Shown: positions 7,563 to 14,613 of the stretch, one piece after another
Position numbering within the stretch: position 1 is the stretch's first letter
Layout: each line of letters starts with the position of its first letter
Source: an uncultured Enterocloster sp.
GTDB taxonomy: Bacteria; Bacillota; Clostridia; Lachnospirales; Lachnospiraceae
Direction: 5' to 3'
Assembly (NCBI GenBank): GCA_944383785.1
Contig: CALWQV010000023.1
Coordinates: 1-34,744 of the forward strand
Length of the DNA stretch: 34,744 nt
Position numbers and translations under genes: made by a program
Notes under the pieces: model-generated
The model's database searches: none
The model's input: the letters and a program-made list of their open reading frames with translations, nothing else
Told to the model about the DNA's origin: nothing

Positions 7563-10091
7563 TTACTGCAGTTCCCCTATGGTTTTGCACAGCAGCTTAA
7601 AGTCAATGGGCTTTGAGATATGGGCGTTCATTCCAGCCGCCGTGGTTGCCGCCAGATCCTCCGCGAAAGCGTTTGCCGTCACCGCGATAATTGGAACAGT
7701 CTTCCCATCAGGCCGTTTCATCCTGCGAATCCTGCGGGCCGCCTCGCAGCCGTCCATTTCAGGCATCTGCATATCCATCAAGATCACGTCAAAGGAGTAC
7801 TCCGGGGAATTTTCAAAAATCTCCACTGCCTCCCGGCCATTCCACGCCTGGGTCACCTGGGCCCCCTGAAGATTCAGTAGCTCGCAGGCGATCTCCATAT
7901 TAATCTCATTATCCTCCGCCAAAAGAATCCGCTTTCCCTCCAGAGTCTCTTCTTTCTCCTTCTGTTCCGCGTTTTCATTCCTTTCCTTTTCCTGCTTCGC
8001 CTCGGTGCTTACCCCTTTAAAAGGCAGGGTGACCGTAAAGGTGCTCCCCTCTCCCAGCTTGCTTTTTACCGTGATCTCTCCGTTCATCTGGGAAATAATA
8101 TTTTTCGTAATAGGCATCCCCAGTCCGGTGCCTGAAATATTCCTGGCTCCAAACCGCGTCTCCCGCTCATAGGGCACAAAAATTTTATCCAGAAATTCCT
8201 CCGACATGCCGGCGCCGGTGTCGCTGACCGTAATCTGGTATTTTACATACTCCGCTTGTTCCAGCTCCTTTACGCCTACCTTGATCTGGCCCCCTGGGCC
8301 GGTAAATTTCAGAGCATTAGACAGAAGATTATTTAAAATCTGAGTCAGGCGGAAGGAATCCCCGTAAACCTCTTCCCTGGTGATTTCAAAATTCCGCAGA
8401 AGCTTTTTATGCTCCTCATCCGCCTGGGGCTGGAAAAGATCCAGACAGTCCTCGATGCATTTTCTCACATTAAAATGGCGGTTATCAAAATGAATCTTCC
8501 CGTTTTCCAGGCGGGCCATCTCCAGTATATCGTTGATCAGGCCCAGAAGCTGCTTGCTGGAATAATTGATCTTGCTTAAATACTCCTTCATCTGCTCCGG
8601 CTGGCCGGTATGCTTCTTGGCCAGCTCCGACAAACCGATAATGGCGTTTAAAGGTGTCCTCATATCGTGGGACATACTGGAGAAAAAGGAATTGCGCGAC
8701 TCCTCGCTTTCCTTGGCTGCGTTTAAGGATTCCCGCAGCAGCTGGATCTGCCGCAGCTGGAGCTCCTTCTCTTCTCCTACCTCCCGAAAGCAGAGCACCG
8801 CTTCCTCCGGGTTTAAGGACTCGTCAAACAAAAGCCTTACATTGACCCAGCGGTACTCCTCCCCAAATAAACGTTTGAAGTCGCCGCCATAATCCCTGGT
8901 TCTCTTAGACACCAGCTTGCGGATATTCTCAATGGAAAAGCTGGAGCAAAAATCCTCAAAGGCATCGGGCTGGATCACCTCACCCGCTGTCTTAAGCAAA
9001 AGCCCGTAATCTCCCTGGGGCGGAATCCGCCGCCGCACATAGTCGGAGCCCTTGATCATATCGTAGGTCCGGTTGGAAAAATCCACCCGGTAAATGGCGT
9101 AGTAGGAATTTCCCAGAACACGCACCGTCTCGTTGGTCCGCTTCACGTCCCGGTCCAGCTTCTTTTCCCTGGCGCTCATCATCAGAAACAAAATCAGAAA
9201 AACCGTTAAAATTCCTGTATACCAGATGGAAAGGGTGCGCACGCCCCCAAGCAGGGATTGATAGGGGATGGCAATGATGGAAATCCACCCATTGTCCGCG
9301 ATGTCATAATAGGAGGCCCACCGCTTCCCCTCCACTGTGTGGACATAGGCGTCCGTGCGGCTGGCCTCGCCGTCCCGAATCTTCAGCAGAAAATCATCGA
9401 TATACGCCTGCAGTTCCTCTTGGCTGACATCCAAACCCGTTTCCGCATAGAGCAGGGAGCCGGAGGTATCGCAGAGGAAGTAGGAACTACCTTCCGGAAG
9501 CGCATCCTGGGAGTCTCCCATACGCAGCTGCTCCGGAAAAATATCAAAGGCAACAACCGTTTCAGGCGTCCGCCCGGCCTGGGCGATGGTCACCACCGTT
9601 TTACCTGTAATCGCGTCCTGATATCCATCGGTATAGATGATTTTCCCCTCCGCAGCCAGCGCTTTTTGATACCACTGGGAGGATTCCACCGGATAATCCT
9701 CATCCCCCTCCCAGGGATTGGCCGCAATAATGGTTCCGTCAATCACCGCGTAAGGATCGATCAGGCTGTCTCCCAAAGCATTGCTGACCGTCTGCAAGTA
9801 CTCTTCAATCCACCCCTCGGGCCTGCTGCTTTTTTCCAGCTGCTGGTCGATATAGTGTGTGGTAACTCCCATCAGAGTCTCATAGGCAATGGCGTTGCGC
9901 TCTCCCTCCACGGAATAGCTGCGGGCCATCTCATTGCCCATGCGTCTGGCATTGTCTAAAAGGATTCCCCGGATGACTACCAGGCTGGAAACCGCCACCG
10001 CGATCAGCGCGATCCAGATGGCGCTGCGCCGCTGAAACTTTAATACCTCTTCCTTCGTTCTTTGCCTGCGCTTTTTCATCCCCTTTTTCAT
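7563..10091 (-). CDS. Hybrid sensor histidine kinase with Cache-like sensor and receiver domain
   Basis: About 842 residues. A Lys/Arg-rich start precedes membrane helix 1 (IWIALIAVAVSSLVVI). An extracellular Cache-like sensor (about residues 45-285, with AVIDGTIIAANPWEG and an SSQWYQKALAA segment) and membrane helix 2 (TGILTVFLILFLMM) follow. Then come a PAS-like linker, HisKA with the phosphorylated His at 475 in SHDMRTPLNAIIG, an ATPase domain (NNLLSNALKF, DTGAGM, GTGLGM) and a C-terminal receiver whose Asp773 lies in ILMDMQMPEMDG. The ATG at 10091 overlaps the Hpt stop as ATGA; a GTG at 10103 is also open. With its partner Hpt it forms a His-Asp-His relay. No output regulator gene lies nearby. 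Confidence 0.9.
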   Translation of the reverse strand: MKKGMKKRRQRTKEEVLKFQRRSAIWIALIAVAVSSLVVIRGILLDNARRMGNEMARSYSVEGERNAIAYETLMGVTTHYIDQQLEKSSRPEGWIEEYLQTVSNALGDSLIDPYAVIDGTIIAANPWEGDEDYPVESSQWYQKALAAEGKIIYTDGYQDAITGKTVVTIAQAGRTPETVVAFDIFPEQLRMGDSQDALPEGSSYFLCDTSGSLLYAETGLDVSQEELQAYIDDFLLKIRDGEASRTDAYVHTVEGKRWASYYDIADNGWISIIAIPYQSLLGGVRTLSIWYTGILTVFLILFLMMSAREKKLDRDVKRTNETVRVLGNSYYAIYRVDFSNRTYDMIKGSDYVRRRIPPQGDYGLLLKTAGEVIQPDAFEDFCSSFSIENIRKLVSKRTRDYGGDFKRLFGEEYRWVNVRLLFDESLNPEEAVLCFREVGEEKELQLRQIQLLRESLNAAKESEESRNSFFSSMSHDMRTPLNAIIGLSELAKKHTGQPEQMKEYLSKINYSSKQLLGLINDILEMARLENGKIHFDNRHFNVRKCIEDCLDLFQPQADEEHKKLLRNFEITREEVYGDSFRLTQILNNLLSNALKFTGPGGQIKVGVKELEQAEYVKYQITVSDTGAGMSEEFLDKIFVPYERETRFGARNISGTGLGMPITKNIISQMNGEITVKSKLGEGSTFTVTLPFKGVSTEAKQEKERNENAEQKEKEETLEGKRILLAEDNEINMEIACELLNLQGAQVTQAWNGREAVEIFENSPEYSFDVILMDMQMPEMDGCEAARRIRRMKRPDGKTVPIIAVTANAFAEDLAATTAAGMNAHISKPIDFKLLCKTIGELQ

Positions 10092-10450
10092 CCTTCTTTC
10101 CACGCCTTTACCGCTTTAACCGTCTCCTGATAGGCTTCTGCCAGCTCCGGCAGCTTTCCTTTTGCAGTTTCAAAGTCGCCGGCCCGCAGAGGCTCCACAA
10201 CCTCGCTGGCACAGCCGCAGAGCCGGTCAAAGGACAGATTCCCGCAGAGTCCCTTTAAGGTGTGGGCGGCTGTAAAGGCGGCCTTGGCGTCCCCCTCCTC
10301 CACCGCCTTCAGCAGAGCCCCGTAATTCCTGTCATCCAAAAATTTCCATGCAAACTTCTGATAAATCCCTTCATTTCCCATAAAACGCTCCAGCGCGCTC
10401 TCCGGCCGGATTCCCGCCGCTTCTAATAATTCTTTGATCTTTGCTTCCAT
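10088..10450 (-). CDS. Histidine phosphotransfer (Hpt) protein
   Basis: A 120-residue stand-alone Hpt domain. The phosphorylatable His63 is in AAHTLKGLCGNL, the classic Hpt signature, within a four-helix bundle pattern. It would carry phosphate from the receiver of the adjacent hybrid kinase to an unknown response regulator. The ATG at 10450 has GGGAGG four bases upstream; an open frame reaching 10555 overlaps the promoter and is not used. Its stop overlaps the kinase start (ATGA), so the two are co-translated. Confidence 0.92.
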   Translation of the reverse strand: MEAKIKELLEAAGIRPESALERFMGNEGIYQKFAWKFLDDRNYGALLKAVEEGDAKAAFTAAHTLKGLCGNLSFDRLCGCASEVVEPLRAGDFETAKGKLPELAEAYQETVKAVKAWKEG

Positions 10451-10481
10451 TTGGCCTCCCGTGTGGCTGTTTTTTACATTT

Positions 10482-10510
10482 ATTCTACCATTCCCGGCTT
10501 TTTTATACAA
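10482..10510 (-). promoter_or_regulatory. Promoter of the Hpt-kinase operon (extended -10)
   Basis: Minus strand TTGTAT (10505-10510), 17 bases, then TAGAAT (10482-10487) preceded by TGG. The 13-mer ATGGTAGAATAAA around this -10 is identical to the one at the rpmG promoter. The -35 is weak, which an extended -10 can offset. Confidence 0.6.
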
Positions 10511-10527
10511 GGTATTTTGAAAATGCC

Positions 10528-10556
10528 TTGATGCGGGCAAGCTTAACGGGTACAAT
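10528..10556 (+). promoter_or_regulatory. Promoter of the PF06541 membrane protein gene
   Basis: Plus strand TTGATG (10528-10533), 17 bases, then TACAAT (10551-10556). It is divergent from the Hpt-kinase promoter about 20 bases away, so the two could influence each other. Confidence 0.6.
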
Positions 10557-10595
10557 ACGGATATGATATGAACGCTTGCTTGGAAAGGACCGCTT

Positions 10596-11417
10596 ATGCA
10601 CGCTTACACTTGGTATCAATGGCTTCTTATGTTTTATCTTTTCAGTTTTTTCGGGTGGATTTTTGAATCCGCCTATGTTTCGATCCTCAAAAGACGGTTT
10701 GTAAACCGTGGCTTTCTCCGCCTTCCCCTTCTTCCTCTATACGGAACCGGGGCTGTTATGCTGCTGTGGCTCACCCTGCCCTTTCAGGATCACTTGGTCC
10801 GCGTCTATTTGACAGGCGTTGTAGCTGCAACCATCCTGGAATATATCACAGGCTGGGCCATGGAGCAGCTTTTTAAAGTAAAATACTGGGATTACAGCAA
10901 TCAGCGCTTCCAGTTAAACGGCTATATCTGCCTCAGCTCCTCCATCGCCTGGGGTTTTTTAACTTTGTTTTTAACGGAGGTGATTGACCGGCCAGTTTCC
11001 CGTCTGCTGCTGTCTGCCAGCCCCTTTGTGGAGATCCTCTGCTGCCTGGTTGTTTCCGCTTTCTTTGCTGCAGATACCATTGCTTCTGTGCGGGCTGCCC
11101 TGGATCTGGCAAAGGTGCTGGAGGCTATGACCCGCATACAAGGAGAGCTGGATGAACTGCAGGTCCAGATGGCTCTTCTGAAGAGCGAAACCAGCCAGCG
11201 TATGGAAAAAGTAAAGGATCGGGCGGAACGCTTGGAGACGGTCATGGCCCAGAAGCTGTCCCCTCTTCTTCAGAAAAGAAAAGCCCTTCTTTCCAATATG
11301 GACTTTTACCGCAAAGGCCTGCTGCGGGGCAATCCCTCCATCTCTTCCACCCGGTTTGGAGCGGCCTTGAAGGAACTGCGGGAAGCGGCGTGGGGAAGAC
11401 GCGCGGAAGATCGCTAG
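10596..11417 (+). CDS. PF06541-type multi-pass membrane protein (putative ABC-transporter type IV family)
   Basis: A 273-residue membrane protein. The N-terminal half has about four or five helices (YQWLLMFYLFSFFGWIFES; LPLYGTGAVMLLWLTLPF; LTGVVAATILEYITGWAMEQLF; ICLSSSIAWGFLTLFLTEVI; FVEILCCLVVSAFFAADTI). The F-x-FFGWI-ES start and the W-D-Y-S-x-x-x-F-x-L-N-G-Y/x-C-L motif are typical of the PF06541 family, named after transporters but with no proven activity. The C-terminal third (from about residue 175) is a charged helical, likely coiled-coil tail in the cytoplasm. The ATG at 10596 has AAAGGA six bases upstream. It is a single gene ended by a strong hairpin. Confidence 0.85.
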   Translation: MHAYTWYQWLLMFYLFSFFGWIFESAYVSILKRRFVNRGFLRLPLLPLYGTGAVMLLWLTLPFQDHLVRVYLTGVVAATILEYITGWAMEQLFKVKYWDYSNQRFQLNGYICLSSSIAWGFLTLFLTEVIDRPVSRLLLSASPFVEILCCLVVSAFFAADTIASVRAALDLAKVLEAMTRIQGELDELQVQMALLKSETSQRMEKVKDRAERLETVMAQKLSPLLQKRKALLSNMDFYRKGLLRGNPSISSTRFGAALKELREAAWGRRAEDR

Positions 11418-11438
11418 TGGCTTTCTCCTAAAAAGATT

Positions 11439-11482
11439 GCCGCAGCCCGGTTCTTTTTGCCCGGAGCTGCGGCTTGCTTTTA
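11439..11482. terminator. Bidirectional intrinsic terminator between convergent genes
   Basis: GCCGCAGC (11439-11446) pairs with GCTGCGGC (11466-11473), with an inner CCGG/CCGG pair. On the plus strand TTGCTTTT follows; on the minus strand AATCTTTTT follows. It can serve both the PF06541 gene and the convergent nuclease-family gene that ends at 11484. Confidence 0.8.
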
Positions 11483-11483
11483 G

Positions 11484-12485
11484 TTAAACTTCCTCTTTGA
11501 TTTTCCGAAGTTCCGCTTCCGTAAGGGACGGCAGCAATTTCGTCACCAGGTCAAAATCCAGTCCGGCGGCAAAGGCCGTTCTGGCGGATTGGATGGCGCT
11601 TTGCTTCATTTGCTGCATCTGTTTCTGCATTTGCTGCTGCATCCGCTGTTTCATTTGCTCCTCACGATTTTTTTGTTCCTGCCTGAATTCCTGCTTAAGT
11701 TTCTTCCGCTCCTCCTTCGCTTCTCTCACGAGTTTCTCCCGCTCCTGCTCCGCTTCTTTCACCAGTCTCTTCCGTTCTTCCTCCATTTCCGGAGCCATTA
11801 ATTCCTTCAACGCTTCACATACCATACCATGTTCCTCCTTCACTTCTCCAAAAACTTCCGGGTTTGCCCGAAGCGCCGCCTGCAGTACGGACTGTCCCGC
11901 TTCCCTTTCGTTCCGCTCCTTAAGCTTTGTGATCGAAAAGATCAGCTGCTGCGCTCCCTCTTCTTTCAGGCCGCGTCTTAAAGAGGAAAGCCATACGTGC
12001 TCTCTTTCCTCCAGTTCCCCTGTCACAACAATCTGAGTGGGGAAAATTCCCCCTTTATTGACATAATAAATCCCTGGCGCCGGATTCGTCAAGTGGTGTC
12101 CTTTCTCTTCAAAATACCTCATCAGCTTTCTGGGTTTTCTTTTTCGTACCAGGGTCAGCGTAATCTCTTCCTCCGAAATTCCCCCCGCTGTCTCGGCCAT
12201 GGCCTTGTACAAACAGCAATAGCCCTGACCTTTGTAATAAGTATCCACATTCAGCTCGTCATCCTCCGATTTGTATTCCATAATGTTGTGTTTTCGGAAA
12301 AATTTTCCGATTACATTTCGAATCACCGCCTCCCGCCTCATGACAATTACCAGAAGGTCGATTTCTAACGGCTTGGAGTTTAGATTGTACTCGTTGTAAA
12401 ATTTCAGCTCTTCCCGATTATCCCTCAGTTCCAGCCGCATAGCCGAGCAGAAAGCGGGATGCCACTGCACCTTCCTTTGTTCCAT
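11484..12485 (-). CDS. PD-(D/E)XK nuclease-family-like protein with Lys/Glu and Gln/Met-rich tail
   Basis: A 333-residue protein of a type frequent in Lachnospiraceae. The N-terminal part carries what looks like a PD-(D/E)XK core: Asp43 in LEIDLLVI and Glu70-x-Lys72 in IMEYKSEDD, similar to Rpn-like recombination-promoting nucleases. After about residue 220 comes a long charged coiled coil, then a Gln/Met-rich run (residues about 270-300), and a C-terminal helix ending LLPSLTEAELRKIKEEV, as in Rpn-like transposase proteins. Function is inferred; activity is unproven. The ATG at 12485 has AAAGGAGG four bases upstream; frame up to 12539 is open but lacks such a site. It is a lone gene, often multi-copy in such genomes. 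Confidence 0.7.
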   Translation of the reverse strand: MEQRKVQWHPAFCSAMRLELRDNREELKFYNEYNLNSKPLEIDLLVIVMRREAVIRNVIGKFFRKHNIMEYKSEDDELNVDTYYKGQGYCCLYKAMAETAGGISEEEITLTLVRKRKPRKLMRYFEEKGHHLTNPAPGIYYVNKGGIFPTQIVVTGELEEREHVWLSSLRRGLKEEGAQQLIFSITKLKERNEREAGQSVLQAALRANPEVFGEVKEEHGMVCEALKELMAPEMEEERKRLVKEAEQEREKLVREAKEERKKLKQEFRQEQKNREEQMKQRMQQQMQKQMQQMKQSAIQSARTAFAAGLDFDLVTKLLPSLTEAELRKIKEEV

Positions 12486-12642
12486 TGCTCCTCCTTTCAT
12501 TCGCTGCCCGTTCTGCTTTATCCTCATACAGAACCCCAAAAGTAACGTCTCAAAACATTTGAATCCCGGCCTGAAACGGCCTCTTGACGGCGTTATGTAC
12601 GCCTTGTGAAGCTAAAGAATATTCAGATATTTTGATGAAACT

Positions 12643-12671
12643 ACTATAGCACAGAAAAAGAGAAAACACAA
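12643..12671 (-). promoter_or_regulatory. Candidate promoter of the nuclease-like gene
   Basis: Minus strand TTGTGT (12666-12671), 17 bases, then TATAGT (12643-12648). The leader would be about 150 bases. The -35 matches at only the first three positions. Confidence 0.45.
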
Positions 12672-12721
12672 GACCGCGGCAGCCTTGATTTCCATCTCCA
12701 TCTTAAAGGCCAATTAGATAT

Positions 12722-12768
12722 ACTACTAGCCGGCAGGCGAATCAACCCTTCGCCTGCCGGCCAGTATA
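12722..12768 (-). terminator. Hairpin after phosphoglucomutase
   Basis: A 13-bp perfect stem: GCCGGCAGGCGAA (12729-12741) and TTCGCCTGCCGGC (12749-12761), with a 7-base loop and a further ATACT/AGTAT pairing outside. The U-tract is poor, so it may stabilise the 3' end rather than terminate alone. Confidence 0.55.
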
Positions 12769-12787
12769 TTTACCATTCTTCTTTTTC

Positions 12788-14524
12788 TTACATCATCGCA
12801 TCCACCAGCGCCTTCACCGCATCCCCCAGGGCCGCGGACTTTTCGTCGGCGTCCGCCAGGGAGGTTCCCTTGACGCCATAGTAGAACTTGATCTTGGGCT
12901 CCGTGCCGGAAGGCCTTACGCAGAGCCAAGCGCCGTCGTTCATGTCGTAGTAGAGCACATTGGAGGCGGGAAGTCCGGTGGGCTTCACTTCTCCGGTGGT
13001 CATATCTTTGATGGTATCCAGCTTATAGTCTCTTGCGGACAGCACCTTGTAGCCGCCTACCTCTGCCGGGGTATTCCCACGCAGGTTCTCCATAATAGAC
13101 TGGATCTTTGCCAGGCCCTCAATGCCGGAAAGGCCGATAGATTTCACCGCGTCCTTGTAGTAGCCGTATTTCTCGTACATATCCAGCATGGCATCCCAGA
13201 GGGTCTTGCCCTGCTTCTTGTAGTAAGCGGCAGCCTCGCAGAGAGCGGCGGTAGCGGAAATGGCGTCCTTATCACGGGCATAAGTTCCGATCAGGCAGCC
13301 GTAGCTCTCCTCCATACCGAAGAGGTAGGTTCCATGGCCGCTCATCTCATTCTTCAAGATCTGCTGTCCGATCCACTTAAATCCGGTCAATACCTCGATC
13401 AGCTCCACGCCGTAGGCCTTAGCCACCGCATCGATTAAGTTGGTGGAAACGATGGATTTCACCACCTGGCCGTCAGCGGGGATCTTGCCTGCCGCCTTCT
13501 TCTGGCTTAATACGTACTCGCACAGAAGGGAGCCGGACATGTTGCCTGTTAAGGGGATGTATTCGCCGGACTTGGTATCCTTCACATATACGCCCAGACG
13601 ATCCGCATCCGGGTCCGTTGCCAGAACCAGATCCGCGTTCTTCTCCTTGGCCAGCTTAAGGCCCAGGGCAAAGGCTTCCGCAGCCTCGGGGTTGGGGTAG
13701 CTGACGGTGGGGAAGTTTCCATCGGGCAGCTCCTGCTCCGGAACCACGTATACATGGGTAAAGCCAAGCTCCTTCATCACTCTTCTGGCGGGAATATTTC
13801 CCGTGCCGTGAAGAGGCGTATAGATAATGGTGATCTGGTCCTGCATCTCATCGATGGCCGCCTGGTTCACCACCTGGGCTTTCACCTGGGCAATGTAGCG
13901 GTCGTCGATCTCTTTTCCAATCACCTGGTAGAGTCCCGCGGCTGTAGCGCTGGCCTCGTCTGTAGTCTTAACGGTGGAAAGATCCTCAATGGCCAGAACC
14001 TCCTCCGTCACGCCCTTGTCGTGGGGCGGAGTAAACTGAGCGCCGTCCTCCCAGTAAACCTTATAGCCGTTGTACTCCGGCGGATTGTGGCTGGCGGTAA
14101 TGTTGATGCCGGCAATGCAGCCCAGCTCCCGAACCGCAAAGGACAGCTCCGGCGTGGGGCGCAGAGACTCGAACTTATAAGCTTTGATTCCGTTCGCCGC
14201 CAGGGTCATGGCTGCTTCCATGGCAAATTCCGGCGACATGTGGCGGGAGTCATAGGCAATGGCTACGCCCTTTTTCTGGCCGCCCTGTTTGATAATATAG
14301 TTTGCCAGGCCCTGGGTGGCTCTTCTCACCACGTAGATATTCATGCGGTTGATGCCCGCTCCGATGATTCCTCTAAGACCTGCGGTTCCAAACTCCAGAT
14401 CCATGTAAAAACGTTCCTTGATCTCGTTCTCATCGCCCGCGATGGCGCGAAGCTCCTCTTTTGTGGCCTCATCGAAGTAAGGATTGCTCAGCCATTCTTC
14501 GTAGATTTTCATGTAATCTTTCAT
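12788..14524 (-). CDS. Phosphoglucomutase / phosphomannomutase (alpha-D-phosphohexomutase)
   Basis: A 578-residue alpha-D-phosphohexomutase of the long PgcA type, interconverting glucose 1-phosphate and glucose 6-phosphate (and possibly mannose phosphates) in the cytoplasm. The phosphoserine is Ser145 in ITASHNPPEYNGYKVYW, the metal loop is ATDPDADRLGVY, the sugar loop is GMEESYGCLIG, and the phosphate-binding loop is RPSGTEPKIKFYY near the C terminus. The ATG at 14524 has GAAGGGAG nine bases upstream. It feeds UDP-glucose for wall or capsule glycans and glycogen metabolism, and could use products of the nearby alpha-glucosidase, which is an inference. It stands as a single gene. Confidence 0.95.
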   Translation of the reverse strand: MKDYMKIYEEWLSNPYFDEATKEELRAIAGDENEIKERFYMDLEFGTAGLRGIIGAGINRMNIYVVRRATQGLANYIIKQGGQKKGVAIAYDSRHMSPEFAMEAAMTLAANGIKAYKFESLRPTPELSFAVRELGCIAGINITASHNPPEYNGYKVYWEDGAQFTPPHDKGVTEEVLAIEDLSTVKTTDEASATAAGLYQVIGKEIDDRYIAQVKAQVVNQAAIDEMQDQITIIYTPLHGTGNIPARRVMKELGFTHVYVVPEQELPDGNFPTVSYPNPEAAEAFALGLKLAKEKNADLVLATDPDADRLGVYVKDTKSGEYIPLTGNMSGSLLCEYVLSQKKAAGKIPADGQVVKSIVSTNLIDAVAKAYGVELIEVLTGFKWIGQQILKNEMSGHGTYLFGMEESYGCLIGTYARDKDAISATAALCEAAAYYKKQGKTLWDAMLDMYEKYGYYKDAVKSIGLSGIEGLAKIQSIMENLRGNTPAEVGGYKVLSARDYKLDTIKDMTTGEVKPTGLPASNVLYYDMNDGAWLCVRPSGTEPKIKFYYGVKGTSLADADEKSAALGDAVKALVDAMM

Positions 14525-14570
14525 TACCTATGACTCCCTTCTATGATTGATACGCAAAATTTCTGCCCCT

Positions 14571-14576
14571 ATTATA
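14571..14576 (-). promoter_or_regulatory. Likely -10 box of the phosphoglucomutase promoter
   Basis: A perfect minus-strand TATAAT at 14571-14576, about 45 bases upstream of the start codon. No good -35 is visible at 16-18 bases; only T-rich DNA precedes it. Confidence 0.45.
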
Positions 14577-14613
14577 CTATAGCCTGCCAAAAAAAGGAAG
14601 GCTAATCCTTGTT

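Larger units (their letters stand above)
12486..12787. other. Gene-free stretch between nuclease-like gene and phosphoglucomutase
   Basis: About 300 bases with no supported gene. It contains the candidate promoter at 12643-12671, a small GGCG/CGCC inverted repeat near 12588-12602, and the strong hairpin at 12729-12761. A short open frame here on the minus strand (12726-12929) is only the antisense-frame shadow of the end of the mutase gene. Confidence 0.6.

Noticed and set aside
10537-10548. GCAAGCTTAACG shared with the loop of the 156-bp element (3008-3019 complement)
   Set aside because: Only 12 bases match, without the flanks; taken as chance.
12726-12929. A 67-codon minus-strand frame beside phosphoglucomutase
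   Set aside because: It overlaps the mutase 3' end in another frame and has no start signal.
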